Below are positions 50,635 to 59,831 of a stretch of DNA of 64,000 nucleotides, in pieces (position 1 is the first letter of the stretch; each line of letters begins with the position of its first letter). The stretch is from the NCBI RefSeq assembly GCF_026262505.1, contig NC_067205.1:25053693-25117692 (forward strand). The letters are read 5' to 3'. Under the pieces are notes generated by a model that did no database searches, was not told the DNA's origin, and saw nothing but the letters and a program-made list of their open reading frames with translations. Made by a program: the position numbers and the translations under genes. Origin of the DNA: Trichomonas vaginalis G3. Lineage: Eukaryota > Parabasalia > Trichomonadida > Trichomonadidae.

Positions 50635-51600
50635 ATGATTTCAACAATCGGCACAACAACAATTCAAGCCGCGAACGGCGGGACTCTGTCCACAACAACA
50701 GCACCAAACTCGTTAGTCATGAATCCTACGTCAATGTTAGTAGAGATGAAAAACTTCATTCCTTCTTCATATACTTTCGAAACAAAAATCCAGAAGATAA
50801 AGCAAGAACTTTTAACAAGTAATTTAGACTGTAGTGCGAAAGATGAAACAAATGAACAGTATCTTTATGAAATGCAGGACATTATTGACCATTTACCCAA
50901 ATTGCCTGAAATCCAACAACAAAAACTCACTATTCCTGAATTCGACGAAATTGAAGTGAAACCAACTGACTCAGTAGAAATAAAGAAGTTCATACGTAAA
51001 GTAAATTATGAATTCCTTGGTTTTCATTGCAACCATAAGGTTATGGACAAAGATTGCGACATGGTATATAAAAACATTTCTGACATATATAAATCTGAGG
51101 AGTTTAAGACTTACGATAACTTTGTTTCATTAGTTGCAAAATGTGTTTGGGAAATAAGAGATAAAGATAGAAGAGGCAAAGTATGGAACGAACAAATAAG
51201 ACCCGCTATGTTTGAGATGAAGAGAGCAATTGACGCCTTAGTTGTTTTAGCTGGTTTTATTTCAATGTATAACGCAAAAATGAACCCGCAATGTTCAAAA
51301 TGTAAGGCAGCAATTAGGAAATATAACTACTCAGTCAAAGAGATAGAAAGAATGAGAAACGACTATGCAGACTTAAAGAAAGAAGCAGAAAAGCCAGCAG
51401 AAGATAAAATGAACATGTTAGAATTTCTGAACAAAAACTATCCAACAGCAGAAGATTTCCTTCTATCTGACGTCAAGAAGAAGTATAAAGAAACCTTCGG
51501 TATTGTTAAAACTTTTGACATACTGACAGAAGAAATAGAAGCTACGAAATTGTTTAGGATTTCAAATATACATCGTACAATTCATGTAAAACGCTTGTGA
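50635..51600 (+). CDS. Unknown protein of Maverick B variable slot
   Basis: The ATG at 50635 gives 321 residues. An S/T/N-rich front is followed by a helical body with conserved-looking Cys/His (FLGFHCNHKVMDKDCD and later MNPQCSKCKAAIRKYN), which may bind a metal ion. No family recognised. It lies between two KilA-N genes under the same promoter-like block, so it may be an early, DNA-handling protein. Confidence 0.6.
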   Translation: MISTIGTTTIQAANGGTLSTTTAPNSLVMNPTSMLVEMKNFIPSSYTFETKIQKIKQELLTSNLDCSAKDETNEQYLYEMQDIIDHLPKLPEIQQQKLTIPEFDEIEVKPTDSVEIKKFIRKVNYEFLGFHCNHKVMDKDCDMVYKNISDIYKSEEFKTYDNFVSLVAKCVWEIRDKDRRGKVWNEQIRPAMFEMKRAIDALVVLAGFISMYNAKMNPQCSKCKAAIRKYNYSVKEIERMRNDYADLKKEAEKPAEDKMNMLEFLNKNYPTAEDFLLSDVKKKYKETFGIVKTFDILTEEIEATKLFRISNIHRTIHVKRL

Positions 51601-51601
51601 A

Positions 51602-51667
51602 AAAACTGGGGTGAAAAAAGAGGTGAAAAAACAGGTGAGATCTCACCTCTTCACCTAAATTATTTTT
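51602..51667. repeat. CACC-word palindromic repeat of Maverick B, inverse copy
   Basis: GGGGTGAAAAAAGAGGTGAA then the palindrome GGTGAGATCTCACC, in inverse to the copies at 49654 and 50499. It follows a stop codon instead of preceding a promoter. Confidence 0.85.
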
Positions 51668-51765
51668 TGTTCAAAGCTTCCACGAGAGAAAAGATTCCTC
51701 ATTCGCTAAGGATTCCAAAAATGAAAAAATCATTGATTTCGGCTGAGAAAAAAAGCAAAACCCTT

Positions 51766-51834
51766 CTTCCACGGGAACAAAGAAATAAAGAAGAAATAAA
51801 GATAAAGTAAATTTTTTATTTATTCCCGTGGAAG
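51766..51834. repeat. 12-bp inverted repeat (hairpin)
   Basis: CTTCCACGGGAA and its exact inverse TTCCCGTGGAAG with 45 bases between, in an otherwise A-rich gap. It is only about 65 bases downstream (in minus-strand sense) of the tRNA-like sequence. Confidence 0.8.
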
Positions 51835-51900
51835 ATAGAGCACTTTTATGACACTTTTTATTCACGACAAACAAGACAAACAAAGAAAATAAGAAAATAC

Positions 51901-51971
51901 GGCGCTGTCGCGGTTCGAACCACAGACTCTGACCCCCATAACACCACCTTAGACCACTGTGCTACGTAGCC
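51901..51971 (-). tRNA. tRNA-like sequence, degenerate or atypical
   Basis: On the minus strand TAGCACAGTGGTCTAAGG fits the A box and D arm of tRNA genes, and GGTTCGAACC fits the B box, 71 bases in all, followed by TTTT runs as for RNA polymerase III stops. But only three acceptor pairs form at the outermost ends, the T stem is poor and no clear anticodon stem forms, so an intact tRNA cannot be claimed. It may be a decayed tRNA, a tRNA-like promoter or a small RNA. Confidence 0.35.
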
Positions 51972-52012
51972 TGTCGACATAAGATTTTATAAATTGCATA
52001 TTTGACGTAAAT

Positions 52013-52387
52013 TTATTTCCATCTAGCTTCCCACCGCATAAGATATTCATACGTGTTTGTAAGACATTCATTAAACTTCTTTTCTATTGCATCTAATCTT
52101 GCGTTATTTTTTTCAATAGCTTGTCTGTATTCTTCATCATCTCCAGCAGTGTTTGGGTCTTCACGTTTAAAATATTCATTGTTAACCAATTTTTTATCTA
52201 CAAATTTTATTAGTGTTTGATTCACTTCGTTATGATAACGGTCATATTCTTTCAATACGTAAGTGAAGACAAAATGCGTCGTACCTTCAATCTTAAAGCT
52301 TAAAGAACTTTCAACACAGTTTTGAGGGTCTGTCAGTGCGTCAATGAGATAGTATTCGAAGTCAGTCAATAATCTTTTTAAAGTCAT
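52013..52387 (-). CDS. Small helical protein of Maverick B variable slot
   Basis: It encodes 124 residues, mostly alpha-helical, with an acidic stretch (EDPNTAGDDEEYRQ) and a C-terminal coil ending in basic and Trp residues (YLMRWEARWK). Unknown family. Its divergent neighbour is the second KilA-N gene, about 100 bases away, with a promoter-like block in between. Confidence 0.5.
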   Translation of the reverse strand: MTLKRLLTDFEYYLIDALTDPQNCVESSLSFKIEGTTHFVFTYVLKEYDRYHNEVNQTLIKFVDKKLVNNEYFKREDPNTAGDDEEYRQAIEKNNARLDAIEKKFNECLTNTYEYLMRWEARWK

Positions 52388-52440
52388 TTCATACAGGATA
52401 AAATTTAATGTTGTGAAGAAATAGTGTTTATCTCAGAAAA

Positions 52441-52494
52441 AATAACGCTAATTTTATTTTTATTTATTTTTTTATTTTGTATGTAAAGACAGTA
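52441..52494 (+). promoter_or_regulatory. Likely Maverick promoter before KilA-N gene 2
   Basis: AACGCTAATTTTA, T-rich run, then TTTATTTTGTATGTAAAG before the ATG at 52495; almost the same as the block at 49741. Confidence 0.5.
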
Positions 52495-53353
52495 ATGACA
52501 ACATCAGAGAACACAACAACAGTTATAGTCCATGAAGCAATAAATGAAGAATACGAGTACATACAATATAACAAACAGTTACGTCTCATTCGTTCAGTCA
52601 AAGATGACATGTACCAAATGCAAAGTATTTTGACAGCATGTTATGCTCCAGATACTAAACTTCCTAAAGACTGGTTTAGGAACCAAAGCACTATTGAACT
52701 ATTAAATGAAGCACAGCGAGACATACTTTTTTCTGAAAACAGTGAAGAACAGCGAGTAGGTAAAACCCCAGTCGCCAAAACTCTATGAAAATCGTGAAAA
52801 ATTGCCAAACGGTTTGAGAGGATATTATGTTCATAGACTTCTCGTAAATGTTGTAGCAATGTGGGCTTCACCTCGTTATGCTTGGTATGTTTGTAAACTT
52901 CTTGACGAAATTCACAGACAAGAACGCGAACAGATGGAAAAGAAACTTCAAGCAAAAGATGAAGTCATTGAATCCAAAGACAAAAGCATACAGAAAAGAA
53001 TACCACGTTCAGTACCAAAAGGAAAGGAAAAGAGTTATAAGTATATGATTTACGCTGAAGAGATGGAAAATGAAGAAGACAGAGATATGGTTATGTTGCA
53101 TTTAGTCAGAAGAAACAACAAAAGCTTTTATGACCTTGCTAAGATTTACAAATCTGACAGAAACTGGTTCTATCGTGAAAACTTACCGATTTCAATGACA
53201 CCGAATGAGCAAATAAAGGAAATTGTCAAAAATACTCTTCCTCAAACACACTATGACATCAAAGGTTGCACAATACTTACATTCAAAGAAGACTTACCAT
53301 TGTTAAAGGAAAAAATAACAGAGTATTTCGATAACTTCAAAGAGGAAGAATGA
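52495..53353 (+). pseudogene. KilA-N gene 2 region of Maverick B
   Basis: Contains a KilA-N-type C-terminal half (LRGYYVHRLLVNVVAMWASPRYAWYV), a coiled-coil linker (EQMEKKLQAKDEVIESKDKS) and a C-terminal domain of unknown type (SYKYMIYAEEMENEEDRDMV), the order seen in KilA-N proteins of large DNA viruses. Broken. Confidence 0.75.
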
Positions 53354-53406
53354 AAATCTAAGCTAATTTTATTTTTTTTATAAAATTTTATCTCATATGA
53401 AAGAAC

Positions 53407-53622
53407 ATGAATTTAGAATATTCGGAACTCATGACAGAAGAGGAGAACGAACAGCATGTAAAAGATTATGCAAAATTTATGAAGACATACAAAGCATTTA
53501 AACAATATCTAAATGCTTCTAAAGATTATGCAAAATTTCTGAAGGTATATAAAGCTTATGAAAAAGCGTATGAAAAGTTTATACATTGGGGAATTGTTGT
53601 AAAATATCCATATGAAGACTAA
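53407..53622 (+). CDS. Small helical protein of Maverick B
   Basis: This reads as 71 residues with an internal near-duplication (KDYAKFMKTYKAFKQY and KDYAKFLKVYKAYEKAY). It is preceded by a T-rich block like the other promoters but shorter. Amphipathic helices; function unknown. Confidence 0.5.
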   Translation: MNLEYSELMTEEENEQHVKDYAKFMKTYKAFKQYLNASKDYAKFLKVYKAYEKAYEKFIHWGIVVKYPYED

Positions 53623-53640
53623 CCAAAAATATATTTTTGC

Positions 53641-54114
53641 TTAAATAGCTTCAGGGTCAATTTCTTCAACCATTTCACTTCCTTCGTCAATGTCAATTGA
53701 AGCTTCTTCAACCTTTGGTAAGAATTTCTGTATAACATCTTTGTTCGTTATTGTCTTCAGAGATGAAGGATAATATTTCACATTTGTTTCACCCTTCTTA
53801 TATTCTTTCTGTTCGGAAAGATTCATAGCAATACTGAAGAAGTCAATGTTAGAGTTCTTTATGACAGTATAATGAGTATCTTTGACATTCACGAAGAAAC
53901 TCTTTTGTTTCAAAACTACTGCTAACTCTTGTGAAGTATAACGTTTGCGGTCAATGACGATAGCTAATGGTCTGACATACTGACCAAACTTAGATTCTTT
54001 CACAAACTTCTTGTTAAAGATAATATTAACATTTGAAGCATTATTGAACTCATTCTTGATGGCAGTAGCGAGAGCATTGTATGAAAAGAACTTGCAATCT
54101 TGCATGTGTTTCAT
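53641..54114 (-). CDS. Conserved Maverick minus-strand protein next to polymerase
   Basis: A 157-residue frame, the counterpart of 18515-18980 in A. It has a globular N-terminal half with a basic segment (KKFVKESKFGQYVRPLAIVIDRKRYTSQEL) and an acidic C terminus (MVEEIDPEAI). Divergent from polymerase B with 90 bases of AT-rich DNA between. Conserved pairing with the polymerase in both elements points to replication; a single-strand-binding or terminal-protein role is possible but unsupported by any motif I can see. Appears whole. Confidence 0.7.
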   Translation of the reverse strand: MKHMQDCKFFSYNALATAIKNEFNNASNVNIIFNKKFVKESKFGQYVRPLAIVIDRKRYTSQELAVVLKQKSFFVNVKDTHYTVIKNSNIDFFSIAMNLSEQKEYKKGETNVKYYPSSLKTITNKDVIQKFLPKVEEASIDIDEGSEMVEEIDPEAI

Positions 54115-54204
54115 TAAAATAAAAATATTAAATTATTTTGAAAAATAACTTAAAAAAATCTAATCTAATTTTTTCAAAAATATTTTTTTTATTTCCTACT
54201 AAAG

Positions 54205-57200
54205 ATGTATCGGAAGTTGTCTAAGTTAGAACACTCGGAAATAAAACAACTTCTTACAGAAGCTAATATAGATGTTGCAAAGCATTACGCAACAAACAAA
54301 AAAGCACTCGCTGACTTCATTAAAGACTATAATGGTGCAATAAGTTATGATAGAATTCATGAGTTCATAAAGCCGCAACGCGGCGAGGACGAAGTCCATG
54401 CAATAGCATTTCCTTTAAATGACGTTGCTATTGACTTATATCATAGACGTTCAGTACCTCATGAAGTAAGAAGAGAGATGTTTGACATAACAAATGCGAA
54501 CGTTGGTCATACTCGTAAAGCTCTTTCGCATGAAGTAAGAAGAGAAATGTTTGACATAACAAATGCGAACGTTGGTCATACTCGTAAAGCTCTTTCGCAT
54601 GATGTTCGTCAAGAGATGTTTGACATAACAAATGCGAACGTTGGTGAAACAAGAAGAAGAGACGACACACTGAAACAACAGAGAAGAGAGATGTTTAAGA
54701 GCGCTATAGAACAAGTTCGCAAAGCTAACGATGTCATTCGTTCCATTGACGACAAACCAAAAGAAGGTGAGAGATGGTTAAAGAAAGATGAAGAGAATAG
54801 GAAGAGAAATGTGAAGTCAGGCAATAGACTCATTGACTTTAACATCGAAGCTTTAGATGAACCAAACAGAGACTACTTACACAAACATTTCGGTAAGGTT
54901 TTCATGAGACTCTTAGAGAAAATTAAAATAAACTCACAACAGAGATGGATGGTATGTTATAAACTTGGTGGAAAGTATGAATGTTCTACGTTAAACCTCA
55001 ATAATATTGGAACATTACTACATCAGCTCTTGAAGGAGAACTTTATATCAGAGATAGAAGCAAATGCCGCAGGTATTGTTGAAATGCACTATGACTTCTT
55101 CTTGACAAACATAAAGAATCTTACCGAAATAAAGATGTATGATTTAACAGAATATGAAGGCTTAACGATGTCAGATGTAAAGAAAGGCAAACCAAAAAAG
55201 AGACCATATAGAGATGAAAGCACACTGACAAATGACCAGAAAGCCATTTTGGAAGCTCTTAAGCAAACAGGAAACCCAGCACTTATAGAAAGCTTTTGGA
55301 AAGATAATGGTGAAAAGAAGTTTTATAAGAAGAGAAGCGGTCAGTTCTGGAAGTATCTTTGCACATTACCTATAAATCTTGAACGCTACCAAATCTTCAA
55401 TGAACTGAACAAAAGAACTGCAACACTTATGACAGAGGACAATTGTTTCGTTTATGCTTGCATTCAGGCTGGAGTAAATGAAGAAACTATTGACCACATG
55501 AGAGAAGTCATTCGTGTTAGAGACTTTCCTCAAAGTAAAGTACAAGAAATTTCTGACGCAACAGGTATATCATTTAATGTTACCATTGGTTATTTCAATG
55601 AGTCAAGACATAATGAAATAAAGAGATATATACCAAAAGAATGCGAAACTGTTAGAACTATTGACTTACTTCTTGTTGAAGACCACTACATGCTAAATGA
55701 AAGATTACCAATGACAACATACTTCATTCGAAACTATAAAGAAATTCTCAAAGCTTGTGGTGGAATGAACATTGAGAAACAGATGAAGATTTATACAAAG
55801 AGAGAAGATAAATATGTAGTTCGTTATGATAGAACAACACCGTTATGGGATGTTATGAAAACATTGTGGGAGTGCAAATATTTCGAACCTATTTCTTATG
55901 GAGAACTTTTCACATATACTACTGACTTATATAAACAGAACCTTGCACCATTTAAAGATTTGACATATGCTCCAAAGTATTGTGTACAACTGAAGAAGAA
56001 AGCAGAGTCAAAAGAAGTAAATAAAGCTAAATGTAAATTCATACCTGAGCACGTTTTCTTTGCTGACTTTGAGTGTAGTACGGATGGCTTTCATAAAGCT
56101 TTTAACATCTGTTATGACAGTGAAGATGGTTCAGTTAGTGAAAGCATTTGGGGTCAAAACTGTGCAACAGAATTTTTGGAAAGACTTCCTGACAAGAGTT
56201 TAATATATTTCCATAACCTCAGTTATGACATAAACTTCATCTTAAGACACATGACAGAAGTGAAAGGAACTCCCATCATTAAAGGTTCACGAACAATGCA
56301 AATAACTGGCTTATATAAAGGACGGGCAATTATTATAAAAGACTCTTACAGTGTTATAAATAAGAAGCTTAAACTATTTCCTGCTATGTTTAACTTACAA
56401 ACAGGACCGAAAGAAGTATTTCCATATAACTACTACAGCAGTGTTTTGTTAGCAAATGACAACAGAACTGGTGTCATTTCTGAAGCATGTAAGTTTATCC
56501 ATGATGCAGATACATTTATGAAGAACATAGATTCCATCAAAGGTTGCAGAATAGATGAAAACCACTTCGACTTAGAAAAATATAGCACGTTTTACTGCAA
56601 ACAAGATGTAAGAATTTTAAGAGAAGGTTTTGTAAAGTTCCGCAATGACTTATTGAAAGAGTTTGATTTAAACGTTTATGACTACGTTAGTATTTGTTCT
56701 ATTGCTAACAAATTGTTTGAGAACAGAGTATACTTCCCGAATGGAAATCTTTATGACCTCTCAAATAAACCAAGAGAATTTATTTCGAGATGCATTCAAG
56801 GTGGAAGATGTATGTTGTCAGATAACATGAAACAAAAGAGCAAAAAGAAACTCATTGCTGACTTCGACACTGTTTCATTATATCCTTCAGCTATAGCAAG
56901 ACTTTATACTTTAGAAGGTATTCCAAAAGTATTGAAGGATGAGATGTTAAGCACAGAGTATCTCATGAGACATTTATTCGATGATGACCAAAAGGAACCC
57001 ATTGGTGAAAAGTTTATGTCTGGCTTCTTTGTTCTCATTAAGATAACAGAGGATTGGTATACCCAGACACTTTCATTTAATAGTTTGCGACCCTGAACTA
57101 AATCCAGAACTTAACGTTCCAAGAAGTTCAAACACTTGCTGTCTCATGTATGTTGACCCATATAACATTACAAGACCTCATAAAATATCAAGCGTGTCAA

Positions 57201-58123
57201 ATGTGAAGTGTTGCAAGGATTACTATTACGATGGAAACAGAGATATGAGAATAAGAGATGAAGTAAAGAAGTTGTTTGAGTTAAGGTTAAAGTATAAGAA
57301 AGAGAAAACCCCTTACGAAGAAATTATAAAACTCATTCTGAACAGCATTTATGGCAAAACTATTCTATCTCCTATTGAGTCAAAAATAACCATAGTAAAT
57401 GACAAAGATGCTATAAGATATGCTATAAGAAATTACAACCATATAGTGAAGTTCGAAGGTTTGGATGGTTCAGATAAAACTATTTTCAAGCTAACGAAAA
57501 GCATTTGCAGACACTTTAACTTCTGTCCACTTGGTGTTAATATTCTGTCTATGTCAAAACGTATTATGAATGAAGTATTCTGTACTGCGCAGAGGACATG
57601 GGACTTCAAATCTTTTACCAGGATACCGACAGTATGCACTTATATAATGAAGACATCCCAAAGCTTGCAGCAGAGTTTAAGAAGAGATATGGTCGCGAAC
57701 TTATAGGAAAGAACTTGGTCAATTCATAGCGACTTTGCAGAAATAACACCTGGAAAACAAGTTTAGCTTATAAAAGTATTTTCTGTGGAAAGAAGACCTA
57801 CATAGACTTACTCACTACGATTTAAATGAAGTTGCATTTCACTGCAGAATGAAAGGCGTGAAGCAAGATGTTATTGCTTTAACCGCTAATGAAATGTTTC
57901 CTGAAGCTATACAATGCTATTACAATGAAGATAAGAACATTCACATACCTGTTGGAACATATGACAAAGACTCTGAGTTCAGTTTAATGAACTTTACAAA
58001 GCACTTCATGATGGTCAAGAGATTGCATTCGACTTATGTAAGTCATGTCAACCTTGCTTTGCTGAAAAGTTCAACTTTTCAATAACGACTAAAACAAGCT
58101 TTATTCGTAAGTTGAAGTTCTGA
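54205..58123 (+). pseudogene. Maverick B protein-primed DNA polymerase B
   Basis: N-terminal helical region with a 23-residue unit repeated in tandem (54470-54661), a Cys/His OTU-like region (DNCFVYACIQAG, later LLLVEDHYML), exonuclease motifs (FADFEC, HNLSYDINF, YCKQDVRIL) and polymerase motifs (DFDTVSLYPS, LNSIYGK). It is the family that replicates Mavericks by protein priming. Broken in a few places in its C-terminal third. Confidence 0.92.
54470..54661 (+). repeat. 69-bp in-frame tandem repeat inside polymerase gene
   Basis: Units start at 54470, 54539 and 54608 (the last partial), coding HEVRREMFDITNANVGHTRK-like sequence. Maverick A has a single unit here, so B expanded it. Confidence 0.9.
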
Positions 58124-58185
58124 GGTCATTTATTTTTGTCAGCAATGAGGTCATGAATGAGGTCATGAATGAGGTCATTCGTGAT
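58124..58185. repeat. 14-bp tandem repeat after polymerase B of Maverick B
   Basis: Three or four AATGAGGTCATG-type units, as in Maverick A at 22815. Confidence 0.75.
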
Positions 58186-58207
58186 AAAAATAAAGCTAGC
58201 GTAGATT

Positions 58208-59065
58208 TTACAATACTGCGATGGTAGAGTTTAAGAGTTGTGCTTCAATGTAGAGACAGTCCTTATGGTCTGGAGGCAAGAACACTGGACATTTATGGTC
58301 ATGAGTGGAGAACATGTCTATCCAAAACTCACGATTGAAGCCAGTTAATTTATAGTATTTAGGGTTAGGAAGTGGTGAAGTTCTTGTATGACCAATGAAC
58401 TCATTTTCAACTCCTTTACTTAAGTTTGAATATAATATAGCTTGCTTTCTATCCCAAATGCCAGGTGTTACAATCTTTGAAAATTCATTTTTCCTCGGAA
58501 GCATTGCATCATAATTGAAAACATTCTTAAAATCATCACTTGGTTCGGAGATTTGAAATCTTATACGTAATGGATTTTTTTTCTCTTTAGCGACTTCATT
58601 GAATGGTGAGAATACAATGAATTGACAGTCATGAGTTCCATCTTCATTTTCATTAAATTCATAATGAAAGTCTATAAGTTGTGGCTGACTACCTTCTTCT
58701 TTCAGTTGTGCAAGAAACTCACGTAAAGGCTGTAAAGTTTGTACTTCAATGTTGAACTTTTTCTCGAACATCTCATTAAATGAAATCATACATTGCAACA
58801 ATGTTGTATCGTCTTTAAAGTATTTGTATATGTGAATGTTTTGGGCGCTTAAAGACTGTTCGTCATTTTCTATCTCGACTTGAAGTATAAAGTCAACCTT
58901 TCTGAAAGCACGTGTTATATACATAGATGTTATGCCAATGTACTTCTCTTCATTTATGTTCACAATCCAGTCTGTTGGAAACTTAAACGTTACTCTGTTC
59001 CCCTTTATTTTGACGTCAGGGTTTTCACTACTGAACGCAACAGATAAAGGTATTTGTCTATACAT
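58208..59065 (-). CDS. Third beta-rich structural-type protein of Maverick B
   Basis: This gives 285 residues. FPTDWIVNINEEKYIGITSMYI near residue 30 resembles WVEYVGGEKAIEIRQV of the protein at 41604, so they may share a fold. Other segments are beta-rich with a central helical pair. It lies upstream of the capsid gene region on the other strand and is missing from Maverick A, as is that region. A minor capsid (penton-like) role is a fair guess, not shown by any diagnostic motif. Appears whole. Confidence 0.6.
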   Translation of the reverse strand: MYRQIPLSVAFSSENPDVKIKGNRVTFKFPTDWIVNINEEKYIGITSMYITRAFRKVDFILQVEIENDEQSLSAQNIHIYKYFKDDTTLLQCMISFNEMFEKKFNIEVQTLQPLREFLAQLKEEGSQPQLIDFHYEFNENEDGTHDCQFIVFSPFNEVAKEKKNPLRIRFQISEPSDDFKNVFNYDAMLPRKNEFSKIVTPGIWDRKQAILYSNLSKGVENEFIGHTRTSPLPNPKYYKLTGFNREFWIDMFSTHDHKCPVFLPPDHKDCLYIEAQLLNSTIAVL

Positions 59066-59089
59066 TTAGTTCGGATAAAAATAAACCAT

Positions 59090-59329
59090 TTACTCTTTCT
59101 TTGCTTCAGCTTCTTCTCTAGCTTTCTTTGCCAGCAAACGTGGGTTCTTTTGTCTTCCAGCAGCTAATGCAGCAAGTTGTTTTTCACTAAGTTTTCTCTT
59201 TGGTCTCTCTGGCTTTTGTTCTTGTTTTTGTTCCTTCAGTTCGGATAAAATTTGCTCACGAATTTCTTTCTTCAATGCTTCAACATCTATGACACCTTGG
59301 GTCTTGTCCGTAGGGCTTGTCTGAGTCAT
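59090..59329 (-). CDS. Small charged protein of Maverick B
   Basis: It encodes 79 residues. A helical acidic-basic front (VEALKKEIREQILSELKEQK) is followed by a basic, Ala-rich end (KQLAALAAGRQKNPRLLAKK) like small nucleic-acid-binding or scaffold proteins. Same strand as, and 24 bases before, the 58208 gene, so probably co-transcribed. Confidence 0.5.
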   Translation of the reverse strand: MTQTSPTDKTQGVIDVEALKKEIREQILSELKEQKQEQKPERPKRKLSEKQLAALAAGRQKNPRLLAKKAREEAEAKKE

Positions 59330-59372
59330 TTGATTGCAGATAAAAACAAAATTAAAACTTTAACCGATGTAA

Positions 59373-59806
59373 AATGAGCTTGTCAAAATCAGAGCGAGAG
59401 TCTATATATATTAAATGACGCAAGAGGAATACAACATCCTTTCTATTACGTAAGTCAGAGTAAAGATGGTAAAATATACGTAAGAAAAAGAAAGGTACCA
59501 TTAGCGAATGCAGAGAGCGACAACATTAAGGTGCATGGCAAGGGTGAAGTCCATGAAGTCCATATAAAACCTTCTGTTCAAACTGAGCCACCAAAAAAAC
59601 AAGAAGAAAAGAAGCCAGATGTACTTTCAATAACGAACCAAGAGCTTATTGCAAAGTTCGTGAATTTCATTGAAAAAAACCGAGTCAAAGAACCTGACCC
59701 GCCAGTGAAAGAAGTTGAGACAAAAGAGAATGTACAGTTCATTGAAAATGTCAAGAAACAACTTCCACCACGAATGCCAAGAAGAAGAGTGAGAATAATG
59801 AAGTAA
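59373..59806 (+). pseudogene. Small basic gene of Maverick B
   Basis: The C-terminal part is proline- and lysine-rich and ends in an Arg-rich tail (PPRMPRRRVRIMK). A front segment with KDGKIYVRKRKVPL resembles MKDGRVQFRKIKQP in the small protein at 61939. Possibly a DNA-binding virion protein. Lightly broken. Confidence 0.5.
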
Positions 59807-59831
59807 ATAGATATTTTTATCTAAGAAGTAA

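Larger units (their letters stand above)
51668..52012. other. Gene-free gap of Maverick B with hairpin and tRNA-like sequence
   Basis: No coding sequence is supported. The gap holds the 12-bp hairpin and the tRNA-like sequence listed separately. Confidence 0.65.

Noticed and set aside
51671-51883. Minus-strand frame of 70 codons in the Maverick B gap
   Set aside because: It spans the 12-bp hairpin, has low-complexity F/S/L content and no counterpart.
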